A program made the position numbers and the translations under genes. A stretch of 64,000 nucleotides of DNA, from contig JBOEFW010000005.1 in the NCBI GenBank assembly GCA_050633105.1, positions 15,017-79,016 of the forward strand. The letters are read 5' to 3'. The DNA is from Aureispira sp050633105 (GTDB lineage: Bacteria > Bacteroidota > Bacteroidia > Chitinophagales > Saprospiraceae). The number at the start of each line of letters is the position of its first letter. The stretch's first letter is position 1. Positions 37,681-46,401 of this stretch are shown one piece after another. The notes beneath the pieces were generated by a model, which did not search any database, had not been told where the DNA came from, and saw nothing but the letters and a program-made list of their open reading frames with translations.

Positions 37681-37838
37681 TTATTGCCCCCAAGCAGGAA
37701 TAATTTCTCCTACAGAATCAACATAATATTTCCCAGATAGAATTCCATCTAGGTGTTCTGTTGGTATTTCTTGAAAATTTTTCCTTTTTGTCCAATTTTG
37801 TAATTCTTTAGGTGTATCAAATTGTAGAAAAAGGAACT
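37681..37838 (-). pseudogene. Possible start-less remnant overlapping integrase end
   Basis: A minus-strand frame of about 50 codons has natural-looking composition (KELQNWTKRKNFQEIPTEHL, then ILSGKYYVDSVGEIIPAWGQ) and no start codon before a stop upstream. It overlaps the integrase 3' end in another frame. It may be the tail of a gene cut off at this site. The rest of the 37475-37816 spacer shows nothing else. Confidence 0.3.
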
Positions 37839-38674
37839 GAAGCGGTCAACCGATCTAAGGGCAGCAGTAGTTTTGGAGGGCTTTTTCTAACTAAAAGACG
37901 TTTATAACGCTGCGTTGTTTTTATAGATCGATTCCCCAAGAGTTGGTGGACTTGTTGTAGGTGGGTTCCTTGTTGTAATAGATGAAGAGCAAAGCTATGC
38001 CGTAAGGTACGTGGGGTTGCTTTAGCAGGCAATTTAGCTTGTTGGAGTGTTCTCAAAAACATACTTTGTATACTTCTAGTAGAGTAGGCTTTTTGGTGTT
38101 GCCCTTCAAACAACCAATGCAAGGGTTGATAGGCATTGTAATAGTGTTTTAGAACTTTTTCTAGGCGTTGAGACAGGGGAACGGTGCGTGCAATGGCTTT
38201 GCCCGAAGCGGTTGGAATGTGCAATTGCATTTGTTGATGATCGACATCAGAGCGCCGCAACCGCGCAACTTCACTAACGCGTAAGCCACCTCCATAAATG
38301 GTCATTAAAATACAAAGTTGCTTGCTGTTTTGAGTGGCAGTAAACAGTTGCTCTATTTGGGTGGGAGAAAAAACATAAGGCGATTTTCTACTGGCTTTGT
38401 GTTTTAATTTGGAAGAAAGGACAATACGGCGTTGATAGAGCAATTTATAAAAAAGGTGTAGTGCGCTAATACACTGTTTTCGGGTAGCGAAGGACCATCT
38501 TGCTTGTTGGGAGGTTTGATCTAAGTAGTGCTGAATGTGTTGCTCGGAAAGTGGTTCCACCAGTTGGTCGAAGTAGACTAAAAAAGGTTGTAGGTGTTTG
38601 CAGTAATTGATACGAGTGGTTGGGGCATAGTGCAGTTGGTCTAACTGCTTGCAAAAGCGGTTGAGTGTATTCAT
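37817..38674 (-). CDS. Tyrosine recombinase/integrase with altered active site
   Basis: The 285-residue protein has an N-terminal SAM-like DNA-binding domain (residues 1-90) and a C-terminal catalytic domain. R132 (GGGLRVSEV), K159 (SGKA), R225 (TLRHSF) and Y257 (TTQRY) are present. The first catalytic His of HxxR is Arg222 (TPRTLRH), and the second, in LGHxS, is Asn248 (LLGNRSIKTT). Both changes are confirmed from codons. The length is typical of XerC/D-like or integron/mobile-element recombinases. It may be active with a modified mechanism or degraded. It is a single gene, divergent from the GATase-like gene, with a possible gene remnant at its 3' end, which fits mobile-element history. Confidence 0.85.
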   Translation of the reverse strand: MNTLNRFCKQLDQLHYAPTTRINYCKHLQPFLVYFDQLVEPLSEQHIQHYLDQTSQQARWSFATRKQCISALHLFYKLLYQRRIVLSSKLKHKASRKSPYVFSPTQIEQLFTATQNSKQLCILMTIYGGGLRVSEVARLRRSDVDHQQMQLHIPTASGKAIARTVPLSQRLEKVLKHYYNAYQPLHWLFEGQHQKAYSTRSIQSMFLRTLQQAKLPAKATPRTLRHSFALHLLQQGTHLQQVHQLLGNRSIKTTQRYKRLLVRKSPPKLLLPLDRLTASVPFSTI

Positions 38675-38919
38675 GGGAAAATATAAGGGTTATGGTTAGT
38701 TCTTCTTTTTAACGACACAATACCCGTTCATTAGTATGTGTATACGCAATTTTTTTTTGTGATTTTATTAAAAGAGTTACTATTGTTCCATCACTTTGCT
38801 GTTCATGTTTGAGACAGGAAAGGAAAAGAACGGAGGTTGTTGAAAATCCTAAAAAGAGTAGACTAGGTATGCTGAAAACTAAGTAGAGTAGGCGCACATT
38901 TTTTTAAAACCATAATCCC

Positions 38920-40539
38920 ATGATTTCTTTACAAGACCAGTTTAATAATATTGATAACTTGGCAAGAAGAGAGCGGCTAGATTTACTAGAACGCTTGGAA
39001 TTGGAACGCCCCGATTTTTATACCCCCTATATTACCCCTTGGCGTCAAAACACGGTTTGTCCTGTTAAAGTACTTATTGTTTGTGATGGTAGCTTGAATT
39101 TTGGCTATGCTGGCTTTCACTTGAGTGAATTTTTGACGATTTTCCCAGAGTTAAAAAGACAAGAAAAAAGAAGGTATGAAGTGACCTTAGGACATAGAAC
39201 AGGAAATCTTAGTTCTAGTAATAATAGAGCTGTTGTCAATCAAATCGCTAATTTTAAATTTGATTCTAGTGTAAAATTAGAAGATTTTGACCAATTGTGG
39301 TTGTTTGGAATTTCAAGGAATGACAACATTTCTTTAGAAGAGGTAGCCGCTATTCACACCTTTATGGATGGTGGCGGTGGTGTTTTTGCAACAGGCGATC
39401 ATGGTTCCCTAGGGACTGCTATGTGCAGTCAAATTAAGTATGTGAAAGATATGCGTTATTGGGGCGCTACCAGCGCTGACAATGCTACGGATAATGTTAG
39501 TATGAATGGTCCTTTGCGGAATGATACCAACCAACCTCCTGCTAGAGGACTAGAGACTTCTAGTGAACTTTCTGATCAATCTGATGCAATTCCACAAACG
39601 ATTACACCTGTTTTATACCATGAAAAACCACATCCTTTATTGGCTATATCTAAACAAATATTGCCTAGTGGGGCGATTAATATTATGCCTGATCATCCTC
39701 ATGAAGGACAATGTAAAGACGTCACTGCTTTTCATGGCGTCACTACACAAATAATAGCCACATCATTGGTATTAGAAGGGAATACGGCCTCTAGTAAACA
39801 AGCTACGAGTCAACATGTTTTTAATTCCATTGCTGCTTGGGATGGCCGAAGAGTAGGGGTAGGAAGGGTTGTAGTGGACTCTACTTGGCACCACTTTGTT
39901 AATATTAATTTGAATGGTTCAGGAACGCGTCGTCGAGGCTTACTGGACGAAGATTTGGCTGTTGTCAAAGAGTATTATAAGAACATTGTTCGTTGGATTA
40001 CTCGTCGTAAGGTGTATGATTGTGATTACCCTTTAATTGCGGCTGATTTGCTTTTTGATTCTCAAGTAATAGAATCTTGTTTGGATCATGCCGATCAAAA
40101 ATTAAGTGAGGTTACTTTAGCCGATTTGAACAGTATTGGCGTTTTAGTAGAAGAAACACTAGCGGCTCAATACAACCCCGCTTATGCTAGAACTTTCCTC
40201 TTAGATTTGGTTGCCACGAACTATCCTGCTTTTGCAGATAAATTGAATCCTTGGTTGCCCAAACAACAATCTTCTAAATTATCAGCGGTAACTGTTGCCA
40301 AAGACAGCAATGCTTATTATCAAAATTGGGTGAATCTAGATTTGGTATTGCATACCATGATTGGCGCAGGCTTTAAAATGGCTTATGAAGATAAGCGCTT
40401 TAAAGCGGAGAGTTTAACGGAAAAGAATGCAGATGCTTTACAAGATGTGATTATAAAAGGCTTGGATGTTGGTTACCAAGCAGCCATTCAAAATTTTAAA
40501 GCACAAGTGAAGGATCTAGACACTTTATTTAAAGCTTAA
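38920..40539 (+). CDS. Unknown protein with GATase1/ThuA-like N-terminal domain (539 aa)
   Basis: Residues 45-330 look like a Rossmann-type fold of the class I glutamine amidotransferase or ThuA type. They include VKVLIVCDGSLNFGYAG, FDQLWLFGISRND, HTFMDGGGGVFATGDHGSLG, PHPLLAI and HPHEGQC, then VVVDSTWHHFVNINL. The HPHEGQC and STWHHF motifs suggest a metal or catalytic site, but the usual GATase Cys-His-Glu triad is not clear. The C-terminal 200 residues are helical. There is no signal peptide. The protein family occurs in diverse bacteria, and I cannot name its function. It is divergent from the integrase and convergent with the methyltransferase, with a terminator between them. Confidence 0.62.
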   Translation: MISLQDQFNNIDNLARRERLDLLERLELERPDFYTPYITPWRQNTVCPVKVLIVCDGSLNFGYAGFHLSEFLTIFPELKRQEKRRYEVTLGHRTGNLSSSNNRAVVNQIANFKFDSSVKLEDFDQLWLFGISRNDNISLEEVAAIHTFMDGGGGVFATGDHGSLGTAMCSQIKYVKDMRYWGATSADNATDNVSMNGPLRNDTNQPPARGLETSSELSDQSDAIPQTITPVLYHEKPHPLLAISKQILPSGAINIMPDHPHEGQCKDVTAFHGVTTQIIATSLVLEGNTASSKQATSQHVFNSIAAWDGRRVGVGRVVVDSTWHHFVNINLNGSGTRRRGLLDEDLAVVKEYYKNIVRWITRRKVYDCDYPLIAADLLFDSQVIESCLDHADQKLSEVTLADLNSIGVLVEETLAAQYNPAYARTFLLDLVATNYPAFADKLNPWLPKQQSSKLSAVTVAKDSNAYYQNWVNLDLVLHTMIGAGFKMAYEDKRFKAESLTEKNADALQDVIIKGLDVGYQAAIQNFKAQVKDLDTLFKA

Positions 40540-40581
40540 ACAATACTTCTTGCTCTTGGAAGGAACAAGAGGAGGAAGTAG

Positions 40582-40620
40582 GAGCGTAGCAGGATTTTTC
40601 TTTGCTACGCTCTATTTTTT
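40582..40620 (+). terminator. Terminator after the GATase-like gene
   Basis: A 9-bp perfect stem (GAGCGTAGC / GCTACGCTC) has a 13-base loop and TATTTTTT follows. It can also serve the minus-strand methyltransferase. Confidence 0.75.
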
Positions 40621-40636
40621 AGATAGAGAAACAGGA

Positions 40637-41272
40637 CTATATTTTCTCAAAAACTAAGACATAATAATCAAAAAAGAAAGCCTCATCCTTGTGTAAGGCT
40701 TGTAATAAGCGCCCGCCATGTGCTTTTCCTTGTGCTTCATATTCTGCCAGATCATACTGATGAGGATGCAAAATGTCGCCTGGTAATAAGCGAAAAAGAT
40801 GCTTGAAAAAAGTATGATTGTGTGCATCAATAGAAACTACTAAACGCCCTCCAGAGGCTGTTGCATCCATTAACCGTTTCCAACATTGCTCCAAGTCCGA
40901 TACATGATTAATGGCATTCAAACAGAAAACCCAATCAAAAGGCGTAGTGGTTTGAAAATCTTCTAACGGCTGTGTTTTAAAAGTAGCCCAAGGATAATCC
41001 GTTGGATTAAAGTGTGGGAGTTGCTGATACTCCTCTAAGAGTGGATCTACGGCTTGAACTTGTTGTTCTTGCAAGGCCATAAAAACACCCGCAGGACCAC
41101 AACCAGCATCTAAACAGCGCATCCCCGCAGCAGGTTGCTCTATCAATTCTTGGAGTAAAGTTTGCCAGTAGGCACGTTTCCATGTGGCATACTGGGTACT
41201 ATCTTTCTTCTTTAAATAAGCTTTCCACCAACGAATTTCGGCAGCTTGGGCAATCTTCCAACGTAGTTTCAT
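40637..41272 (-). CDS. Class I SAM-dependent methyltransferase
   Basis: The ATG at 41272 (MKLRWKIAQAAE) is preferred to the TTG two codons earlier. The 211-residue protein carries the Rossmann motif I (CLDAGCGPAGVFMAL), the acidic residue of strand 2 (VQAVDPLLEE) and the motif IV region (FDWVFCLNAINHVSDLE). It transfers a methyl group from S-adenosylmethionine; the acceptor is unknown. It lies six bases after the aminotransferase gene on the same strand, so the two are co-transcribed and may act on related small molecules. Confidence 0.85.
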   Translation of the reverse strand: MKLRWKIAQAAEIRWWKAYLKKKDSTQYATWKRAYWQTLLQELIEQPAAGMRCLDAGCGPAGVFMALQEQQVQAVDPLLEEYQQLPHFNPTDYPWATFKTQPLEDFQTTTPFDWVFCLNAINHVSDLEQCWKRLMDATASGGRLVVSIDAHNHTFFKHLFRLLPGDILHPHQYDLAEYEAQGKAHGGRLLQALHKDEAFFFDYYVLVFEKI

Positions 41273-41278
41273 AAACAA

Positions 41279-42430
41279 TTAGGCAGGCAATAATAAACGC
41301 AGGCGTTCTCCTGCTTGTTCTAGTACATCTTCAGTTTTTGCAAAACAGAAACGCACGACTTTGTGATCAAGATTATTATGATAAAAAACAGATAACGGAA
41401 TCACTGCTACCCCATGTTCTATGGTCAGGCGCTTCGCAAATGCTGTATCGGGCTCATCGCTGATATTGGCATAACTAGCCACTTGAAAATAAGTCCCTGC
41501 ACTAGGCGTAAATTCCCAAGCAGAATCTTTTAATTGTTCTAAGAAAAAATCACGCTTGGCTTGAAAAAAAGGCGCTAAATGAAGGTAGACTTTTTCGTCT
41601 TTTAGATAATCAGCAATGGCATATTGCATGGGTGTATTGGAGGAAAATACATCAAATTGATGCACCTTTCTAAATTCTTTCATTAAAGCTTTATCACCAA
41701 CAATATACCCCAATTTCCACCCCGTCACATGCAGCGTTTTACCAAAGGAATAAACGGCCAAACTCCGCTCTCGCAAGGCAGGATACCGTAAAATAGAAGC
41801 ATGCTCTTGCTCGTCAAAAACTAGGTGCTCATAGACTTCATCACTCAAGATAAGAATATTGGTATCTTTAACCAAAGCGGTTAAGGCTTCAAAATCAGCC
41901 GCAGTTAATAAACTCCCCGAAGGATTATGCGGTGAATTGAGTAAAATCATTCGTGTTTTGGGAGTAACCAATTGGCCTAAGGCTTCCCAATCTATTTTCC
42001 AATCAGGAGCTGTAATGGCATAAGGACGCACAACACCTCCTGCCAACTGAATGCTAGGCCCATAACAATCATAAGCAGGTTCCACAATAATGACCTCGTC
42101 ACCAGGGTGAACAAAGGCATGAATGGCACTAAAAATTGCTTGGGTTGCTCCCGATGTAATGTTAATTTCTTGGGCTGGATCATATATTGTTCCATACAGC
42201 CGCTCTATCTTTTGAGCTAATTGCGCAGTTAGAGCAGGTAAGCCGACCATTGGGCAATATTGGTTATGCCCTTCTTGCACATAATGTGTGACTAAATCTT
42301 TGAGCACAGGATCACAATCAAAATTTGGAAACCCCTGAGAGAGATTAATCGCCCCATGTTTATTAGCCAGCGCAGACATGACGGAAAAAATAGTGGTCCC
42401 TAAGTTGGGGAGCTTGGAAGTGAATTGCAT
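41279..42430 (-). CDS. PLP-dependent aminotransferase (methionine/kynurenine type)
   Basis: This is a class I/II fold-type I aminotransferase of 383 residues. It shows the N-terminal INLSQGFPNFD motif, the VEPAYDCYGP loop, the NSPHNPSG motif and SDEVYEHL, with the PLP lysine K231 in SFGKTLHVTGWKLGY. The overall pattern (LGTTIFSVMSALA start, GFPNFDCDP) matches the YbdL/kynurenine aminotransferase group that uses methionine or aromatic 2-oxo acids. A methionine aminotransferase in salvage is the most likely call. It is the first gene of the unit with the methyltransferase. Other overlapping minus-strand frames are shadows. Confidence 0.9.
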   Translation of the reverse strand: MQFTSKLPNLGTTIFSVMSALANKHGAINLSQGFPNFDCDPVLKDLVTHYVQEGHNQYCPMVGLPALTAQLAQKIERLYGTIYDPAQEINITSGATQAIFSAIHAFVHPGDEVIIVEPAYDCYGPSIQLAGGVVRPYAITAPDWKIDWEALGQLVTPKTRMILLNSPHNPSGSLLTAADFEALTALVKDTNILILSDEVYEHLVFDEQEHASILRYPALRERSLAVYSFGKTLHVTGWKLGYIVGDKALMKEFRKVHQFDVFSSNTPMQYAIADYLKDEKVYLHLAPFFQAKRDFFLEQLKDSAWEFTPSAGTYFQVASYANISDEPDTAFAKRLTIEHGVAVIPLSVFYHNNLDHKVVRFCFAKTEDVLEQAGERLRLLLPA

Positions 42431-42879
42431 AGTTGTTATTGAGCAGAAGAAGACAAAATCAGTTGTCCAAAATAGCGGTTTTGTAGGAAATTCCCTTGTG
42501 TTTGTAAAGAAAAAATTGAAGGACAGTTTTGTTTTTGAACCCTAAAGATCGAATAAATTTAGGGGATAGGGGGCATAAATTGTAGTGTTTTCCAAAGTTG
42601 CTTGGAAAGCAGAATAGAAGATTTTTTAAGGGAGAATCCATAATTCTATGGAGTTAGAAAGATGACGCCCAAACCTTGACTAGTGCAAGGAGAGGGCGTT
42701 GTTTTTGTTAGGGGAATCATAAGCTTTTGGCTACGTCTGTAAGCGAACAAGATAGGACAGGTGTTGCATAACTCCTTCTAAAATGGGTTGTTTTGTGTAG
42801 AATTTTCTTACTTTTAGAACAAAGTATTTACTATTTCTAACAATAGTTGTACTATTATTCTCACACACCTACTTTATCT
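42431..42879. other. Long divergent spacer upstream of lpxD
   Basis: Apart from the orphan hairpin/terminator at 42664-42707 I see no coding sequence. A 60-codon minus-strand reading (42459-42641) has no family features. Confidence 0.5.
42664..42707 (+). terminator. Orphan two-part hairpin with T run
   Basis: Outer stem ACGCCC / GGGCGT and inner stem CCTTG / CAAGG are separated by AAA and AGA internal loops. TGTTTTTG follows on the plus strand. No plus-strand gene precedes it, so it may end a small RNA or act as an attenuator of lpxD. Confidence 0.5.
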
Positions 42880-43920
42880 ATGTCTTCTGTTACCGCCAAA
42901 ATCCTTCAACAACTATTGGGAGGTGAATTGGTCGGCGATCCCGCCGCCATTGTCAGCAAACCTGCTAAAATTGAAGAAGGAGAAGCTGGTGCCATTAGTT
43001 TTTTGGGAAATCCCAAATATGAGTCTTACCTCTACACTTGTCAATCTTCCATTATTTTAGTGCCTAAGGATTTTGAGCCCAAACAGCGGGTACAAGCTAC
43101 CTTGCTCAAGGTAGACGATGTGTACGCTAGTTTGGGGGTTTTATTAGAACATTTTGGAAAGGAAGCCCAGCAAGAAACACCAGCGCGTATTTCGGAGCAA
43201 GCCTACATTCATCCCAGTGCTCAAATTGGGGAAGGTGCACGTGTTGATGCCTTTGCTTATGTGGAAGAAGGCGCCGTGATTGGGCGTGCAGTGACTTTAT
43301 ATGCCCATAGTTATGTAGGCCGTGACGCTGTATTAGGTGATCAAGTGACCTTGCATTCAGGTGTAAAAATTTATCACCAGTGCCAATTGGGCGATCGTGT
43401 GATTGTTCATGCCAATGCGGTTATTGGAAGTGATGGTTTTGGTTTTGCTCCTCAAAAAGATGGTTCTTATAAAAAAATCCCACAGCTCGGAAATGTGGTG
43501 ATTGAATCTGATGTGGAAATTGGCGCGAATACGGTTATTGACCGTGCTACCATGGACAGTACACATATTGGAACAGGCGTGAAATTAGATAATCTGGTAC
43601 AAGTGGCGCACAATGTAGGCATTGGTGCACACAGTGTTATTGCCTCTCAAGTAGGTATAGCAGGAAGTACCCAATTAGGGGAGTTTTGTATGGTAGGGGG
43701 ACAAGCAGGCTTTGCAGGGCACCTCAAAATTGCTAAAGGGACAAAAATACAAGCTCAAAGTGGTTTAGCACAATCGATCAAAGAAGAAGGAACTGCTGTA
43801 TGGGGATCTCCTGCGATTGATTATAAGCGGTATTATCGCTGTGCGATTGTGTTTAAGAATTTACCAGAGTTACAACGCCAAGTTTATCAATTACAAAAAC
43901 AATTGGATGAACTCCAATAG
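42880..43920 (+). CDS. lpxD: UDP-3-O-acylglucosamine N-acyltransferase LpxD
   Basis: The ATG at 42880 gives MSSVTAKILQQLL; the TTG at 42847 is less likely. The N-terminal uridine-binding domain (about 1-105) precedes a left-handed beta-helix of hexapeptide repeats (about 108-300, AYIHPSAQIGEGARV onward). A helical C-terminus follows (about 315-346). The catalytic His is H244 in QVAHNVGIG. It adds the N-linked hydroxyacyl chain in lipid A synthesis, from acyl-ACP. The gene is 241 bases before the lpxC-fabZ gene, across a separate promoter-like element. Confidence 0.95.
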   Translation: MSSVTAKILQQLLGGELVGDPAAIVSKPAKIEEGEAGAISFLGNPKYESYLYTCQSSIILVPKDFEPKQRVQATLLKVDDVYASLGVLLEHFGKEAQQETPARISEQAYIHPSAQIGEGARVDAFAYVEEGAVIGRAVTLYAHSYVGRDAVLGDQVTLHSGVKIYHQCQLGDRVIVHANAVIGSDGFGFAPQKDGSYKKIPQLGNVVIESDVEIGANTVIDRATMDSTHIGTGVKLDNLVQVAHNVGIGAHSVIASQVGIAGSTQLGEFCMVGGQAGFAGHLKIAKGTKIQAQSGLAQSIKEEGTAVWGSPAIDYKRYYRCAIVFKNLPELQRQVYQLQKQLDELQ

Positions 43921-44027
43921 AATACAAAATCTTGAAATTGAAGGCATTATGATGCACTACTTTTTAGTACAATAACAATTCTTTGGTGGAAAAATGGGCG
44001 TCGATTATATCCCCTCAAAAAATCCCT

Positions 44028-44035
44028 TATCTTTG
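44028..44035 (+). promoter_or_regulatory. Candidate -7 element for lpxC-fabZ
   Basis: TATCTTTG matches TAnnTTTG exactly, about 127 bases before the ATG. I found no clear TTTG at -33, so confidence is modest. Confidence 0.4.
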
Positions 44036-44161
44036 TTCCGAATTCTAAAACAGAAGACCCTCACGAAGCAGCTAACGACTTAGAAATCTGTCCTCCATGC
44101 TTCAAAATTCTAATTTAACACCAAGTAATTGCCCTTAGTGGCAACATCCATTTTTAGCGTT

Positions 44162-45550
44162 ATGAAACAAGCAACACTGCAAAACAGCATTACATTAGAA
44201 GGCAAAGGACTACACACTGGTGCAGCCGTTCGCTTAACAGTGCACCCTGCTGCGGAAGGCCAAGGAATTAAATTTCGTAGAACAGATTTAGAGGGCACTC
44301 CTCTTATCAAAGCAGATGCTAATAATGTCTTATCAACAGAACGTTGTACAGTACTGGGTAAGGCCGATGTGAAAGTATCAACTGTAGAACATTTATTAGC
44401 AGCACTTAAAGGCTGCGGAATTAGCAATGCACTTATTGACATAGATGCGCAGGAAGTACCAATTATGGACGGTTCTGCGGCTCCGTTTGTAGCTGCTTTT
44501 CAAGAGGTAGGAATCCAAGAGCAAGAAGCAGAACAGAAATATTTAGATGTTGCTGCTCCTATTTACTGGGAAGATGAAGAAACAGGTGCTAGTTATACCA
44601 TTTTGCCTTCAGAAACCTTTGAACTTACAACCCTTATTGATTTTGAATCGTCTGTAGTAGGAAAGCAATATGCCCAACTAGATAGTTTGGATGATTTTGC
44701 ACAAGAAATTGCTCCTAGTCGTACGTTTGTATTTTTACATGAATTGAATGCTTTAGCAGACGCTGGCTTAGTTAAAGGCGGCGAATTGGACAATGCACTC
44801 GTTTTTGTAGAAGAAGTGCCACAAAATGGAGAACTGGTTGCTTTGGCCGAAAAATTGCAAGTCAAACAAGAGATCAAAGTAGAGCGAACGGGTATTTTAA
44901 ATACCACGGCGTTGCGTTTCGATAATGAAGCGGCTCGTCATAAATTACTGGATATAGTAGGCGATTTGGCCCTAACAGGCTTAGACTTACGTCTGAAAAT
45001 TATTGCTAGCAAACCAGGCCACGCAGCCAATACAAGATTGGCTAAAGAATTATTAAGCAAGTACAAAACTTCTCGCAAATTGCGAGGCATACCTAAATAC
45101 GATCCGAACAAGGAGCCAGTCAACGACATTAATGTCATCACCAAAAAGCTCCAGCATCGGTTTCCGTTTTTACTCATAGACAAGATTATTGAACTGAGTG
45201 ATAAACATGTTGTAGGTGTAAAGAATGTCACTATGAATGAGCCCTATTTTCCAGGGCATTTCCCAAACAACCCTGTTATGCCAGGTGTCTTGCAAATTGA
45301 AGCTATGGCGCAAACAGGGGGAATCTTAGTTATGGAAAATGTGGACAATCCGCATGAATGGGACACGTTTTTCTTACGCATCAAAAACGCATTGTTCAGA
45401 CATCCTGTAATTCCAGGAGATACAATTTTGTTTAAAATGGAACTCATCAGTCCTATTCGTCGCGGCTTGTGCGAGATGACAGGAAAAGCTTATGTGGGGA
45501 ACAAACTGGTATGTGAAGCAGAATTATTAGCACAAATCATTAGACGATAA
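44162..45550 (+). CDS. lpxC-fabZ: Bifunctional LpxC deacetylase / FabZ dehydratase
   Basis: The ATG at 44162 (MKQATLQNSITLEGKGLHTG) matches the family start; the longer frame begins 11 codons earlier. Residues 1-300 are LpxC: the zinc and catalytic site includes E76-H77 (STVEHLLAAL), H260 and D264 (ARHKLLDIVGD), and H287 (GHAAN). Residues 315-462 are FabZ, with H366 in FPGHFPNNP and E380 in VLQIEAMAQ. LpxC removes the acetyl group from UDP-acyl-GlcNAc (first committed lipid A step). FabZ dehydrates 3-hydroxyacyl-ACP. This fusion is characteristic of Bacteroidota. It starts the tight lpxC-fabZ, lpxA, ABC-ATPase unit. Confidence 0.96.
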   Translation: MKQATLQNSITLEGKGLHTGAAVRLTVHPAAEGQGIKFRRTDLEGTPLIKADANNVLSTERCTVLGKADVKVSTVEHLLAALKGCGISNALIDIDAQEVPIMDGSAAPFVAAFQEVGIQEQEAEQKYLDVAAPIYWEDEETGASYTILPSETFELTTLIDFESSVVGKQYAQLDSLDDFAQEIAPSRTFVFLHELNALADAGLVKGGELDNALVFVEEVPQNGELVALAEKLQVKQEIKVERTGILNTTALRFDNEAARHKLLDIVGDLALTGLDLRLKIIASKPGHAANTRLAKELLSKYKTSRKLRGIPKYDPNKEPVNDINVITKKLQHRFPFLLIDKIIELSDKHVVGVKNVTMNEPYFPGHFPNNPVMPGVLQIEAMAQTGGILVMENVDNPHEWDTFFLRIKNALFRHPVIPGDTILFKMELISPIRRGLCEMTGKAYVGNKLVCEAELLAQIIRR

Positions 45551-45555
45551 AACGA

Positions 45556-46383
45556 ATGGAAGATAACGTTAAACGGCCTGCCTACCAGCATGCTGCTGTA
45601 CATCCTGATGCACGTATTGGAAAAAATGTTACTATTGGTCCTTGGGTGTCGATTGAAGCAGATGTAGTCATTGGAGATAATACTACTATTGGAGCCAATG
45701 TTTGTATTATGGCGGGAACTAGAATTGGTAAAAATTGCCAGATTTTCCCAGGTGCTATCATTGGAGCCATCCCTCAAGACCTGAAATACAGTGGAGAGGA
45801 TACCACGTTAGAAATTGGTGATAACGTTATCATTCGAGAGTATTGTACGCTTAATAGAGGTACTCGTGCCAATTATAAAACTGTGATTGGAAACAATTGT
45901 CTTTTAATGGCTTATGTGCACGTAGCGCATGATTGTGTTATTGGAGAACACTGCATTTTGGCTAATAATGCTACTTTAGCAGGGCACGTCGAAATTGAGG
46001 AGTATGTTATCCTTGGCGGAATGACGGCAGTACATCAATTTGTACAAATTGGAGCCCATGCCTTAATTGGTGGTGGGACTTTGCTCAACAAAGATGTGCC
46101 ACCTTATGTGCGTATTTCTCGTTATCCTGCTTCTTATATTGGCGTGAATACTGTTGGACTTCGTCGCAAAGGATTTAGTTCTACAGAAATTCGCAACATT
46201 CAAGACATCTACCATCAACTCTTTGTAGAGCATAGAAATATCTCTAAAGGCATCAAGCATATTGAGGAGAACATGGAAGATACACAAGCGCGCCAACGCA
46301 TTATTGGTTTTACTAGAGCATCTAAAAATGGGGTTATCAAAGGCTTAACAAAAAAGCGTAAAACAGACGATACCCCTTCATAA
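45556..46383 (+). CDS. lpxA: UDP-GlcNAc O-acyltransferase LpxA
   Basis: The 275-residue protein is a left-handed beta-helix of hexapeptide repeats (AAVHPDARIGKNVTIGPW onward) with a C-terminal helical domain (about 195-260). The catalytic His is H125 in VAHDCVIG, at the same position as in E. coli LpxA. The family GAIPQDLKY and NRGT motifs are present. It adds the first 3-hydroxyacyl chain to UDP-GlcNAc in lipid A synthesis. It starts five bases after the lpxC-fabZ stop and 18 bases before the ABC-ATPase gene, so all three are one operon. This order is common in Bacteroidota. Confidence 0.96.
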   Translation: MEDNVKRPAYQHAAVHPDARIGKNVTIGPWVSIEADVVIGDNTTIGANVCIMAGTRIGKNCQIFPGAIIGAIPQDLKYSGEDTTLEIGDNVIIREYCTLNRGTRANYKTVIGNNCLLMAYVHVAHDCVIGEHCILANNATLAGHVEIEEYVILGGMTAVHQFVQIGAHALIGGGTLLNKDVPPYVRISRYPASYIGVNTVGLRRKGFSSTEIRNIQDIYHQLFVEHRNISKGIKHIEENMEDTQARQRIIGFTRASKNGVIKGLTKKRKTDDTPS

Positions 46384-46401
46384 AAGGATAGAAATCAAGG
46401 C

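Noticed and set aside
42459..42641. 60-codon minus-strand reading upstream of the aminotransferase
   Set aside because: There are no features, and it lies in the long spacer before lpxD.
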